Source: Achatina immaculata
Taxonomy: Eukaryota; Mollusca; Gastropoda; Stylommatophora; Achatinidae
Assembly (NCBI GenBank): GCA_009760885.1
Contig: CM019692.1
Location: 48,487,430-48,551,429, forward strand
Reading direction: 5' to 3'
DNA: 64,000 nucleotides
Made by a program: the position numbers and the translations under genes. The notes beneath the pieces were generated by a model. That model was not told where the DNA came from. It searched no databases and worked only from the letters and a program-made list of their open reading frames with translations. Of this stretch, positions 1-10,910 are shown piece after piece (position 1 is the first letter of the stretch; each line of letters begins with the position of its first letter).

Positions 1-430
1 AATAAAAACAGTCCACATCAGGGGTCGGCAACAGTCTCCATCAGAGGTCGCCAACATTTCACATCAGGAGTCGCCAATAGTTCATATCAGCGGTCGGCAA
101 CAGTTCACATTATGGGTCGCCAACAGTTCACATCAGGGATCGGCAACAGCCCACATCAGGGGTCGCCAAAATTTCACATCCGGGGTCGCCAACAGCTCAC
201 ATCAGGAGTCGCCAACAGTCCACATCAGGGGTCGGCAACAGTCCACATCAGGGGTCGGCAACAGTCCACATCAGAGGTTACCAACAGTCCTATCAGGGGT
301 CACCAACAGTTCATATCAGGGGTCACCAACAGTCCACATTAGGGGTCGTCAACAGTCCACATCAGTGGTCGTTAACAATCCACATCAGTGGTCATCAACA
401 GTCCACATCAGGGGTCGCCAACAGTCCTAT
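1..430. repeat. Minisatellite, 23-bp unit (runs off the left edge)
   Basis: About 18 imperfect copies of a 23-bp unit built on GGGGTCGGCAACAGTCCACA plus TCA. Variants differ by GTCGCC/GTCGGC and AGTTC/AGTCC. The array is already in progress at base 1, so its true length is unknown. Because 23 is not a multiple of 3, the open frame through it cycles all three frames (23 residues per 69 bp) and is not a gene. Confidence 0.95.
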
Positions 431-857
431 ATGGAGGCTTTAAAATAAAAAAGGACGTAACTATTGCTTTTTTAATGAGAGTGACTTGGTCGGCTACTAT
501 CTCACCCTACCAGCCGAAACCAAGAGACAACGAATTAGTAGTTTATTTATACCACCGGTGTGCTACAAATGCCACACACTGGCGTGGTGCCCTGCAAGGG
601 CATTGAAGAAAGAAACGCGAATATGAAAGTACGTGTCTTCCGCCCGCCGCTGAAGACGTGGTCCTAGTTGTTTTTATCCTTGTCAACAGGGCCACCAAGG
701 ACGTGGCTCTTCTTCGCGACAAATTCACTTTTCTACACGTCGTCTCCATGTAGAAGTGTAAATAATAAAACTCGAAACCGGGAAACTCCGAGGAACACAA
801 CTATTTTCGAATGGCGTTGGCTATTATGATTCTCAAGAGTACCCGATCCTTCATGCA
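431..857. other. No feature recognised
   Basis: Unique-looking sequence between the minisatellite and a tRNA-like block. Short open frames exist on both strands, but none shows a recognisable domain or splice context. Confidence 0.5.
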
Positions 858-925
858 AGCCATTAGCTCAGTTGGTGGCGTCCTCTCACTCCATCTGTTT
901 CAGGTGAGTTCGAAAACCAACAACA
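858..925 (+). repeat. tRNA-like block (SINE head or tRNA pseudogene)
   Basis: The segment holds an A-box-like TTAGCTCAGTTGGTGG and, about 40 bp later, a B-box-like GGTGAGTTCGAAAAC, the spacing of an internal RNA polymerase III promoter. I could not fold a complete acceptor stem, so this is more likely the 5' part of a tRNA-derived SINE or a tRNA relic than a working tRNA. A minus-strand RTE fragment follows at 953. Confidence 0.5.
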
Positions 926-952
926 AAGCTCTAGGGCCTCAAAGAAGAAACA

Positions 953-1397
953 TTCATTCATTCATTTGCATGTTCCTTGCTGAACTTTGCCTACCTAACA
1001 GGACTCCTTTAAGCCTCTCGGTTGTGAGCAAGATGGCCTGTTACTGATGCATCAACGATGTCTTGCAGCCATCTTCACCTTGGTCTTCCTCTCTTTCTTT
1101 TTCCCATTATGTACCCTTCCAAGACTGTTTTCTCTAGATTATCATGACGTTTAATGTGTCCAAAATATTTAAGTTTTCTCTATTTAATCCTCTTTACTAG
1201 CCAGCCTTCTTCAACATTAAGTTCTTGTAGTACGGATATATTTATTCTTTTTTGTGCCCATGATATTTGAAGAACTCTTCTGTAGTATTTACATTCAAAG
1301 GCATTTATGTGTTTCTCATCTGTTTTGTTAAGTGTCCAGGTCTCACAGGTATATGTTGCGATGGGAAAGATGCATGCCCTTAAAAATCTTATTTTTT
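953..1397 (-). mobile_element. 5'-truncated RTE LINE copy (3' ~445 bp)
   Basis: The reverse complement matches the last ~440 bp of the RTE element at 36182-39097 closely, including the region after the reverse transcriptase and the C-terminal coding segment. It ends in the same (ATGA)n tail, seen here as CATTCATTCATTCATT on the plus strand. Indels break the frame. The 5' end is truncated, typical of target-primed reverse transcription; I could not define a clear target duplication. Confidence 0.9.
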
Positions 1398-1424
1398 ACT
1401 TCTGTATGTTCCTCTCCACAAAGA

Positions 1425-1815
1425 AAAAAACACAGCATAATAAAATTTCTACATACGAAATGAGATGCCTAAGAAAAACAGCAAACGTCAGCAGGAGGGA
1501 CAAGGTAAGAAATGACAACATAAGACACCTGGTAGGAACTACACCACGCCTACAATATATCCGGAAACAAGGAATTAAGTGCTTTGACCACTTAGTGAGA
1601 ATGACACCCATACAGCCAGCCTCGAGGGGCTTCAACTAAAGAGCTATAGGACACAGATCAAATGAAGACCCAGAAAAAGGAGGATAGATGGGGTTATATA
1701 AACACTCACGAAGTACGGCATGAGCATCACCGAGGCCACTATTATGGCCCAAACTGCAACCGCGCTAGACACTTCACGGTTACAACAAGAAGGATAAAGT
1801 AAAGTAAGTAATGTA
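1425..1815 (+). pseudogene. LINE C-terminal fragment, 'MRCLRR' family
   Basis: Translation of the plus strand gives YEMRCLRKTANVSRRDKVRN, then RNDNIRHLVGTTP and a decayed IKCFDHLVRM. This is the conserved tail that follows the reverse transcriptase in RTE-like LINEs, where consensus forms read EMRCLRRILGVTRRDRVRN and GHLMRM. The frame stops at about 1639 while similarity continues to an AAGTAAAGTAAGTAATG tail. Related minus-strand fragments lie at 35640-36180 and 39560-39940. No endonuclease or reverse transcriptase is present, so it is a dead 3' fragment. Confidence 0.8.
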
Positions 1816-4316
1816 AGACTCGATCGGCAACCTTATTCTACAAAGAGGCTGGATGCCGGATGTGAGTGGGGTGCGGTGGGGGGAAGGGGGGCTGGCCACC
1901 TTAATGTCTACATCTAATAATGAGCGTAATAACAATAACATATTATAGAAATAGTTACCTCACTTGCATTATATAATAACGGCATTATATAAGTGTCATC
2001 GGCCCGTAGACAGCAAGTGGCCAACCCCTAGTAAACACAATACAGACAGAAACAAGCGTCACCGTTCCCCTGCCTTCCTTTGGACGGGAGTCAACAAGTA
2101 ACCCAAGATAATAACACTGAACTGTCGAACATATCCAACTCAGTGAGGATGTTCCCATTCCGAACCCGAACTCAATTCTTACTTTCTTGAACATATTCAA
2201 CCCAAGATGGTGTCAACCACCACAATTCGAACTCAAGCCAGTTTAATAAAGATCCAACTGAATTAACTCAGCTGACTCCATAAAGTTCAAGGTTCAACGT
2301 GTCAATGTTTATTTTCCACTAATCATGACGGCAGTGTCCAAATCAATCTTTCATCTCTTTTCATTAAACGAAATAAACCAATTTGTCGCCGATTCCTCTT
2401 CGTCTCGTTATGTTCTTTCTCGTCCGTTTTCTCTGTCCTTTGGTTTCGTTACTCTTCATTCAGTTTGTACTTAGTCTCGAGCTTCTTGTCTCGAAGTCAT
2501 GGTACCCCCCCCCCTCCACCCCCGGTCACCCTCAAGTTTTTGTCTCTAAGTATCCCCAAATCTAACCCTTGCTCTCTGTCCTCCCTTGCGATGTACTCGT
2601 TCACTGTCACACTAATTGGTGCGCGATGTATAATTCCAGTTTTCCCGACTAATGTTATGTGCATTACTCTGTATCTCCCTTTCTTTCAATAGACTTCTCT
2701 GTCCTTTAGCGATACTGTCACATCTACTCAGATTTCTAGAGACAATAGTTCATGTCGTGCAGCTACCAGATATACAAGAAAGGGAATAAGAGACAATGCG
2801 AAGCAGACAAGGCTGTGGCGTGGGGGTGGGGGGAGGTATAATACTGATAGTTGTGAATCATATATTTCTGAATAGTTCCATAATATCGAACTGAAGCTTA
2901 AAGATGCTCTTTGATTAACACATCACAGGTTTCACAAAACGTTACCACATTCACTAGATCAGATCCAATGAAATGTTCGCTGCATTATTTAATCCTGACA
3001 TTTAAGGTATCAGATTCATAAGTTGGTAACATCACTTGTACTAAGATGTAATGTGCCATAATCTTCATTTAGTTGCGACGCTGAAGCACATAATCATTTG
3101 TTCACCATATCAAACTCTATCATATTCTACATGCTGCATTTCGTCAATGCTTTCAACTTCAAAATACTATGCACATGATACGAGGACACTTCTAAACTCT
3201 GTACTATATTAGATCAGTCGCACTTAGTCAAATATTTCCTCGTTTGAATCACTTTACTCGAAGTTTCAAAGTAGCAAATCTTCATAATCACTTGAACCCC
3301 TTGAAACACATCTTCAGTCTAATACTACTTCTGATTCTATATCGTCTCGTTCTCTTTTTTGTTCTTCTGTTCTTCTCCGATTGTTCTCTTGTCTGTTTGA
3401 TCCCCTCTGACAGTCTTCCTCTGCCGTCTGAATCGGACTTAGCTTACTGACCGTCTTTGGTCGGACGATTCCCCCACTTGATCGTCCCTCTCTGTCTGCT
3501 GTTCTCCTTTAATCGTCTGATTGTCCCTGATTTCAAACTCCCCTGTGACTTATATGTCGTAAGTCAATTGTCCAATAGGCCAAGCCTCTAAATATTTAAT
3601 TGGTCAGCTGGCCGAGTTGGTCACTCTTTTATTTAAAATCGTGTGCAATAGCGTCCTAATTGGGTCCTAACGTTAATAGGTGTCATGCGTGTCATCTGGA
3701 TCAATTCCGTCTATACATTTGTCATTTACCTAAGTCATTATCTTGCTCTTTCATGTCGGAAGTTTTATTGTATCCTCGCTTTTCATTGTGTCTGCCTTTT
3801 CTATTCGTCTTTTCTACTCTTTTTACTTGTGTCAGCGTCCAGTCATACTAGTGTCATGCAAGTTTGTTTTTCTACCTTGCTCTAATTTTCCTATTTACTT
3901 TTTTTCCTGTTGCTATTAGATGTTACTATTATGCCTACAATATATTCATAATCATATTCATTAATAATAATAATAACTACTATAATCATTACTTACAACG
4001 CCATGCTACAGTGGGAGGGAGGCCAAGGATGGATAAGACACAACAGGCAATGAAGACCAGCAGAATTACAGCGAGGAAAAAGAGTGCTTTTTGCTTGACT
4101 ACATTCATGAAGCGTCATTTTGCGAGTTAGTGCGATGGAGTCTAGTCATGGCAGTCTAAAAAATGTACTGACTCGTTAAGCTACATTCGGGAAACTAGAA
4201 TCTGGCAGTGCGCGCGAAGAAGCTTACATTCGAGTGATAGTATTCAATATATATTGCATACTAAATATAGGAAATAACAGTAACTGTTTTGTTTGAATTT
4301 TTCAACGTAACTTTCT
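1816..4316. other. No gene recognised; AT-rich intergenic sequence
   Basis: Contains a G-rich patch near 1860-1900, a C-run near 2507, a G-run near 2825 and an AAT-type microsatellite near 3960. Short open frames here have low-complexity, hydrophobic translations without recognisable motifs. Confidence 0.5.
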
Positions 4317-4860
4317 TTCCTTCTCTCTCTCTCTCTCGTTCTTTCTTTTTGTTTACTTTGTCCATCTTTCTCTCCGTTTTTCTATCTTTTCTCTATTTTC
4401 CCCATATTCGTATGTCTGTTTCTCTCTCTCTCTCTCTCTCCGTTCATCTTTTTCTTTCTTACCCATCCTTTTTTATGTCTGTTCTCTCTCTCTCTCTTTC
4501 TTTCTTTCTCTTTCTCTCTCTTTCCTTCTCCCCCGCTCCTATCTTTCTATGTCTGTTCTCTCTCTCTCTTTCTCTCTCTCTCTCTTTTTCTCTCTGTGTC
4601 CATCTCTATCTCCTTCTTTTCTTCCACCCATCTTTCCATGTCTGATCTCTCTCTCTCTCTCTCCATTTTTCTTGCAAAAATCTTTCCATATTTGATCTCT
4701 TTGTTCTCTCTCTTTCTGGCTCTCCCTTTCTGTTTACCTCTTTTCTTCTTCCCCCATCCATCCATCCATCTTTCTTTCTTTTTATGCATTTCTTTCATTT
4801 CCCCATCATTCTATGTCTGCCCCCCCCCCCCCCAATCTCTCTCTCCCTCTGTATATCTTT
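4317..4860. repeat. Polypyrimidine (CT)n-rich low-complexity tract
   Basis: Long stretches of CTCTCTCT broken by TTTCTTTC and a degenerate ~75-bp period in which phrases such as TATGTCTGTTCTCTCTCTC recur. A C-run of about 15 sits near 4821. The Ser/Leu/Phe-rich plus-strand frame and the Arg/Glu-rich minus-strand frame are artefacts of composition. Confidence 0.9.
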
Positions 4861-5344
4861 ATGTTTCCAGCACGAATGTAGACATTATAAAGCAATCTCG
4901 TCTAGGAGAACTGAAAACACATTTTATGAAAATATGTTATACACATCGTTGCAGCGAAGATAGCAAGAAACTATTATTTATCTGAATCTATAAAGCCGAG
5001 AGTTTCTTCACCATGGCAACTGAAATGTCCTATCGATGGCGCCTTCATAAAACGTGACCGAGTGTCCCGGAGCTGAAATGTCATTAACAACGTGATATGA
5101 TTTTATGACTCGAAATCCTGGCCATGCCGGGAACTATTTTCACATAACGTTGAGCTTCCTTCCAATCGTAATGATTTACGCTTTAATCACTACAAGTCTC
5201 AATGTAATCTTGTCGACGATTGGCTCATCTAAATACGGGAGACTACCCTAAATGCACACAGCAGAGATTTGGCCGTATCCACTCTGTACTGCATAAACAA
5301 GGTCAACCCGCGAATATTTTGCTGTAAATAAACATATGTAGCGA
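4861..5344. other. No feature recognised
   Basis: Unique-looking sequence between the CT-rich tract and a mariner relic. Confidence 0.5.
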
Positions 5345-6740
5345 AAACTAGGAGGGTCGTCCTAAAAGCCAGTTTACAAGGTTTACTACTTCAAGAACAA
5401 AATTTATTTGGACGTAACAACATGTACAGTGTGTTTCATGATGGTCGTCCTTATGTCTTTTTCATGTAGTTGCTATGACGACTGAGATATTTGTCTAAGT
5501 GTGGGGCCGTTTTTTTTTTCAGTGCCAGTCTCGTAAAATGTGGTGTGCTGGCCATAGAGCCACTGTGTCATCGCTGTTAGCACATTCTCGTCACTCTGAA
5601 GTCTGTGGCCACCAAAGATGTTCCTTGAGAGCTGGAAGAAGTGAAAATCATTTGGCGCCAGCCGAGGACTATAGAGCGGATAGTCCAAATCCCCCCCTCC
5701 ACCCCGAAAATGTTACAAGAGTTTCTGAATCGAAGCTGCCTCGTGTGCGCGAGGGTTATCAAGGAGGAGCAACACACCCTTTCGTCAACAATCTAGGACG
5801 AGGCCGTCTGATGGCACTTCGTAGACGTTCCAGTGTTGCACCATACACATCTGCGTTAATTGCCGCTCCCCTGTCCAGGAAATAGACCAACAACACGTCT
5901 TTCTGGTCCCCAAAACACATGTGTCATCGGTGTGCCCAACAGACGGCAGGATCTTGAGTTTCCTGGTTGATGGGGAGCCCGGATGCTTCTAATCCATGAT
6001 CGCACGTTTCGATTCTGGGGTACTGTGGTGAACCCATGTCTCGCCACCGGTGACAATGCGTTCCAGAAAGTCTTGGTCATGAATGGCATATTGTTGAAGA
6101 ATGACAAGGCACATGCCATTCTATTTGTCCAGTGGTCATTGAAAAGGGCTCACAGGACACATCGTGCACATACCGTTTTTAATCTTATCTTATCTTATAT
6201 CCTTCCCGTGCCGTTAAACGTCACATAGGGCTCGCAAAGTAGTTCGCCAATTTTTCCTGTCTTCAGCGAGTCTTTCAACCTCATCAAAGGATTTTGTGCC
6301 TATTAATTTGCCCTCTCTTAACAATGTCCTCTTCAGTTTTTAATACCAACTGCATAATCATCATTGGCGCTGTTCCACGTGACAGACTCAAGTCATGCGT
6401 CAATTCACAGTCACTCGCCTGTTCTCAATTATCGCACTTAGACAAGAGTTTTGCTTGCTGCCGTATCTGCTGTAGTGGGTCTGCCATTCCGCTCTACGTC
6501 ACTGGTTGTTATTCGCCCTGTTCGAAATTCTGCACACCAGTTGACACACGCTGTCGACTTATCACACTGTCTCCACAGACTTCCACCACCTGGCGATGAA
6601 TTCCCGTAGCTGGCACTTGCTTCACGCTCGGAAAAATTATCACAGCACGAGCCTTTTGCTCCAGATGAACTTCCATCTTTAACTGACTGATGCCGTCCAG
6701 ATTGAGAACGCACTACATGGAACAAATGAATCATTCATTT
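5345..6740 (-). pseudogene. Mariner-type transposase pseudogene, interrupted by a LINE
   Basis: Mariner/Tc1-superfamily transposases excise and reinsert DNA at TA sites using a DD34D catalytic triad. On the minus strand, starting near 6734, the frame gives WCAEFRTGRITTSDVERNGR followed by PTTADTAA, the usual link between the DNA-binding and catalytic parts. After a LINE insertion (6184-6335) come RIVTGGETWVHH, then LLLLDNPRAHEAAS, then YSPRLAPNDFHFF. The first catalytic Asp of VTGDETW is Gly here; the second (LDN) and third (APND) are kept. Several frameshifts and stops separate the blocks. The left end carries GAGGGTCGTCCTAAAAGCC at about 5351, a likely terminal repeat; I could not find its partner beyond 6740. 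The element is dead. Confidence 0.9.
6184..6335 (-). mobile_element. LINE 3'-end fragment nested in the mariner
   Basis: About 150 bp nearly identical to 33055-33200, in the same minus orientation, with a (TCTTA)n tail (minus strand TAAGA) at its left end. It is flanked by a perfect 9-bp direct repeat, GTTTTTAAT, at 6175-6183 and 6336-6344. Mariner protein similarity resumes on both sides, so this is a clean retrotransposition into the mariner gene. Confidence 0.93.
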
Positions 6741-7689
6741 TTGCAAAAATAATGTTGATAAATTTGATGAGCTGACTCATCATTTTACAGACAACTCACA
6801 ATTTTACACTGACTCTGTTTTGTTCTCTTAAGGAGTATGATAACAATACTCTTTCCACGCCTCCATTTATAGGGTACTCTAGCATTCTGTTGATGCTGTT
6901 AACAGCACGATAGATCACCTGGTAAAAGTAAATGAACCGCCCAGTTCAAAGCAGAATAATATGCTGAAGACCATACTAGAAGGAAAGGCGGAAAGAATGA
7001 GAGATGGACAGATGTAAATAAGAAGATAAAACATGAGAGCGGACAGGACATAGCCTGGCTGAGTGCATCCTACGAAGCTTCCTTGACGTCGCTGAAGAAC
7101 ATTTTCTGAAGACGAATCGTGTCTGAAAGCTGTTATCATAATGTAATTTCCAGTTAGAAGGAAGTACTTGAAACAAGGAATCGATCTTGCACCACCAGTT
7201 AGACAGGACTGTCTATTTTACTTCTGTAAATTATGTTAGTTTAAAAAAAAAATTAACTGATTATTTTCTGTAGGAGTGGGTAATTACCTCCCCTCCCCAT
7301 TACTTCTTAGCTTATACCGTTGGCTCTTGCACTACTTTTTATGCGGGTTTAAGAAAGATGAAAGATAGAAGAAATAGAAGAGAGGGCTAATAATAAGGGC
7401 ACTTGTAGTCATAGTTTACTCCACATTTACGTGACCTCGGAGGTTTCTAGAAAGCGTTACTGAATTCTTCTAACCCCGTCAAGAACGCCAACTTCGTGTA
7501 GATATTCAGAGGTAAGCTGGGATCTTTTGGGCTACATGAGCGCCGTTTTTATCTACACTAAGCTAAATATAATGGCCTCACTACAAAGTATCTTTCTTTC
7601 TTTCTTTTTTCTTTCTTTTTTTTCTTTCTTTCTTTCTTTCGTCTTCTTCTTCTGCTGTGTTAAGCTCATAAATCTAAAAATAAGATACT
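6741..7689. other. No gene recognised
   Basis: Possibly includes the 5' end of the mariner, but no terminal repeat is clear. A TTTC-rich microsatellite lies at 7591-7642. Confidence 0.5.
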
Positions 7690-8190
7690 TGTTGCCCCCA
7701 AGAATCCTGCCTTCAGCAGGGCCTTTTTTCTGCGTGTCCCAAGAGTTTGCAAGATCTGGCATGGCCGGAAGGCATCAGTGATAAGAAATCCGAAATATTA
7801 TATAACCAGAGATAAGGAAAGTACAGCGCCACCTACAGGCCACATAAATGTGATTCCTTAAAAGAATGCTAAAGATACAAAGAACGGCGGGGAGATCAAA
7901 CAAAGAGATCCCGAAAGAAGTAGAGGAAGAGAGACACGCTATAACACAACTCAGGAATACACGTTCCAAACTCGTAGGACACGCCATGAGAGCAGGTGGA
8001 TTGGAATATTTGATAAGTAAATGTATGGTTGAGAGCAAAAGTGACAGAGGAAGACAAAGAGAGAAGATGATAGATGGTCTGGAGAAGTGGCATGGAGAAA
8101 GAACACCAGCCCAGCTCATAATTAACATCAGGTATAGAGAACTGTGAACAAGCACAACCGCAAGAACGCTTGTCGGCATGGCACTGGATA
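7690..8190 (+). pseudogene. LINE C-terminal fragment, 'GHAMRAGGLEYL' family, copy 1
   Basis: The plus frame from 7866 encodes KLVGHAMRAGGLEYLISK, then DRGRQREKMIDGLEKW, the conserved zinc-knuckle-free tail found after the reverse transcriptase in several LINE clades (consensus GHVMR.GGLE and GRGRQR.K). The upstream part (7690-7860) lacks an open frame, but its reverse complement recurs at 9490-9725. No reverse transcriptase remains, so it is a 5'-truncated or deleted copy. Confidence 0.82.
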
Positions 8191-9018
8191 GATAGAGATA
8201 TCTTTATATCTCTTGTAGGACTTGTAAATCCCAGTGACTTTAGTGGCATTTTCTTGTTGTATTAATCAGGTACCATAATGGATTCTCGTGAGGATAATAC
8301 AGAACCTTTATGTAGCCAGAATATTCCTTCCTTTTATTTCCCGTTTATAGAAGATTGTCCCGTATTATTCCCCTTAGAGTGGATTTTGTTTTTCTTGTCT
8401 TCATTCATTCATTCATTTCCGTTTTCATTCACTGAATTCGTTGTTGATGTTTATTTCATGTAAAGTTGTTTACAAATTTCATTTCAATGAACACGACCAG
8501 AGTCCATTGCGTTCTATTTCTTGTTTCCAAGCGCTGATTATCTCATCATCTTGTGCCGGGTCCCCAGGGGAAGTTGACTGCTATTTATCTCCTGTTTATC
8601 CTGCCCCATGCTTTCACGATGCTGAATCCAATCCATCATTTGATCTTTTCCAACTTAAAAAAAATCGTTTTTGTGCTATTGCTCTCCTTTCATGCAACTT
8701 TGCAACATTTCTCTCGAGTATGATTTTCATTATTGTATTATGCCTTTTTTATTGTCAAAATATTTAAAACATCTTGGTTATTATGTGTTTCTCTATTTCT
8801 CTTTTAAATTTCCTTTCATTTAGTACTTCTTTGTTTTCTTCTTTGTCCATAAAATACACCTCATTCTTCTGTATATTTATATTTTAAGAGCATACGTATA
8901 TGTATACAAGAGTATACATCTAAGCTCTGATACCATTTTTTAAAAAAGTCAATATTTGTCTCAGAAATCTTTATCTCCACCTCATGGGCAGAATAAACAC
9001 CGTTCTTGTAGTCACTCT
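8191..9018. other. No feature recognised
   Basis: AT-rich sequence with only short open frames and no repeat homology that I could see within the window. Confidence 0.5.
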
Positions 9019-9141
9019 AAAGCAGAAGTTCTCATATTTTTGTGCATGTGGACTTCCTTTTGGGCCAGAGAACAGCCATGAACCTGTAATTAAAAATAAA
9101 GGAACCAATAAAACATAGATCACGCTAAGATTAAAAAAAAT

Positions 9142-9424
9142 TTCTTCTTCTTCTTCTTGGAACTGGAGAGCTGGTGTTCTTTGTAGCCGATGCAGTGATG
9201 ATTTTCAGATAGACCATCTTGTCGGCTTGTGAGCAGGTTATGGTGGCTTTTTAGTCCCTTTGTGGATCTAAAAAAGCAGAATTGTGCAGTACTACTTTAG
9301 CAGATTTCATCGCAATGGGCACTACGGCGATCCCTGCCCCGTTAGCCAGACCACTTTTGTTACAGGAAGTACCAGCGGAGAGGCAGGGCAGGGTCTTGGT
9401 CGGCTATGGTCTGCCAACTCTGAC
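9142..9424 (-). mobile_element. Family C non-autonomous element, copy 1
   Basis: Plus strand starts with (TTC)n, then GGAACTGGAGAGCTGGTGTT, and later GCCCCGTTAGCCAGACC and TATGGTCTGCCAACTCTGAC. The (GAA)n tail marks the element's 3' end, so the element lies on the minus strand. It is about 90% like the copy at 12666. Its 5' end is cut at CTGAC and joined directly to an inverted LINE fragment. No coding capacity is evident. Confidence 0.88.
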
Positions 9425-9725
9425 ACCTGCTCTCATGGCATGTCCTACGAGTTTGGAGCATGTATTCCTGAGCTGTGTTATAGCCTGTCTCTCTTCCTCT
9501 GCTTCTTTCGGGATCCCTTCACTTGATTTCTCCGCTGTCCTTTATATCTTTAGCATTCTTCTAAGGAACCACATTTATGTGGCCCGCAGGCAGCCCTTCA
9601 CTTTCCTTATCTCTGGTTGTATAATATTTCGGATTTCTTACCACTGATGCCTTTCTGCCATCTTGCAAGCCACGGGGACACGCAGGAAGAGATCCTGCTG
9701 ACGGCGGGATTCTCGGGGGGCAACT
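9425..9725 (-). pseudogene. LINE C-terminal fragment, 'GHAMRAGGLEYL' family, copy 2 (inverted)
   Basis: The reverse complement matches about 7700-8000 at roughly 90%, covering the segment that encodes the LVGHAMR tail and the non-coding stretch with GGACACGCAGGAAGAG. It lies opposite to copy 1 with about 1.4 kb between them, so the two form a long inverted repeat. Stops interrupt the coding frame. Confidence 0.82.
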
Positions 9726-10044
9726 AGTATCTTATTGTGCTGGTCCATGAACCACCAAAAATCTTTTCCACCGTAAGGTTTCTCGCGGACAAGAGGTTAA
9801 GAACCACTTCTTCAAATATAACATTCATTGGTAAGATTCATATTTCAAACCTTATTTACTTTTATAATCCTACATGCAAAGTGTGATCATTTAGCACTGT
9901 GAATGCTTGAGCAGAAAATAGCAAGCATGACCGGTACATTTTTATAATTCAGCGCCCGGAACTTCAGACGGAGAATATAAACACAGGCCACCCCCGCCTT
10001 CCCAGGTGAGATATACGGAAAAACCGTGTAGCTTATTTGAAAGG

Positions 10045-10285
10045 TAGCAAGAGACCATTGCACTGAACACGAGTCGTTATGCTAGAAATACAACAGAAGA
10101 TCTTTGCACCGAAAACAAGTCGTTGCGCTAGAAATACAACAAACGATCTTTGCACTGAACACGTGTCGTTGTGCTAGAAATACAACAAGAAGATCTTTGC
10201 ACTGAACACGAATCGTTGTGCTAGAAATACAACTAAAGATCATTGCACTGAACACGAGTCGTTGTGCTGGAAATACAATAGAAGG
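10045..10285. repeat. Minisatellite, 46-47-bp unit, about 5-6 copies
   Basis: Units begin at about 10053, 10099, 10145, 10192 and 10239 with GATCTTTGCACTGAACACGA and continue with GTCGTTGTGCTAGAAATACA. Spacing alternates between 46 and 47 bp through small indels in the ACA/AGA stretch. Confidence 0.92.
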
Positions 10286-10405
10286 CAACTATGAAATATA
10301 AACCAGGATTCCATTATCATCATCAACATCATGTGCCGTTTCGACAGCTTTGGCCCTTCTCCACAGATCTTGTCCTTTTGTACAGGGTGGCTCACATAAA
10401 ACTAC

Positions 10406-10505
10406 CATTCATTCATTCATTCATTCATTTGCATGTCCCTTACGGAACTGTACTTCCCTAACAGCACTCTTGCAGGCCTCTCGGTTGTGAGCAAGACGGC
10501 CTGCC
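10406..10505 (-). mobile_element. ~100-bp RTE 3'-end copy
   Basis: Plus strand shows (CATT)n, then TTGCATGTCCCTTACGGAAC and CTCTCGGTTGTGAGCAAGAC, the complement of the last ~100 bp of the RTE at 36182-39097. It stops at GGCCTGC, next to the GCA-rich point at which several other short copies also begin. Confidence 0.88.
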
Positions 10506-10824
10506 CCAAACATCAAACGCAGTTTTCCCGACATATTTCGTATTTCCAGCACTACTGTATGCTGTTGCGCATATTGAAGATGTTTGCGTGTGCGTCACTC
10601 TACCAAATCAATTGGTAAATTGGCTCAGGAAAAGTGAAATGATGCGAGATAGAAAATAGTCCAAAGAACATATTAGTTTATACAATTATACGTTCCCAGC
10701 ATTCACCGTTGCATTTAGAAAGATGTTTACTTTGAACAATATCATCATCTGACATTCTTTGACGTCTTGTTTCCTTTAGAAAAAAAAAACAAAACAAGAA
10801 AAATCTAGACCAAATTATCACGGA

Positions 10825-10910
10825 TACCTTCCCGTCATGCCGGATTTCCCAAAACTGTGGGACACGCATTAAGAGCTCCTGCTGACTGCAGGACTGGGGG
10901 GGGGGGAGGG
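10825..10910 (-). mobile_element. Short LINE fragment related to 9660-9725
   Basis: GGGACACGCATTAAGAGCTC and CCTGCTGACTGCAGGACTG match the GGGACACGCAGGAAGAGATC ... CCTGCTGACGGCGGGATTC stretch at 9675-9712. A G-run follows. This is a third, short copy of the 'GHAMRAGG' LINE's associated sequence. Confidence 0.6.

Larger units (their letters stand above)
9019..9811. mobile_element. Possible hAT-like element carrying nested repeats
   Basis: The left end reads CAGAAGTTCTCATATTTTTG and is followed by GTGGACTTCCTTTT. The right end, TTAAGAACCACTTC, reversed gives GAAGTGGTTCTTAA. Both resemble the CAGTGGTTCTCAAACTTTTT ends of non-autonomous hAT elements. The interior is taken up by family C copy 1 and an inverted LINE fragment. 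The 8-bp duplication expected of hAT is only weakly matched, so the call is tentative. Confidence 0.35.

Noticed and set aside
1..430. CRISPR-like array
   Set aside because: The units are contiguous 23-bp tandem copies without unique spacers, in an animal genome.
811..1047. 78-codon plus-strand protein
   Set aside because: It overlaps the tRNA-like block and the antisense of an RTE fragment.
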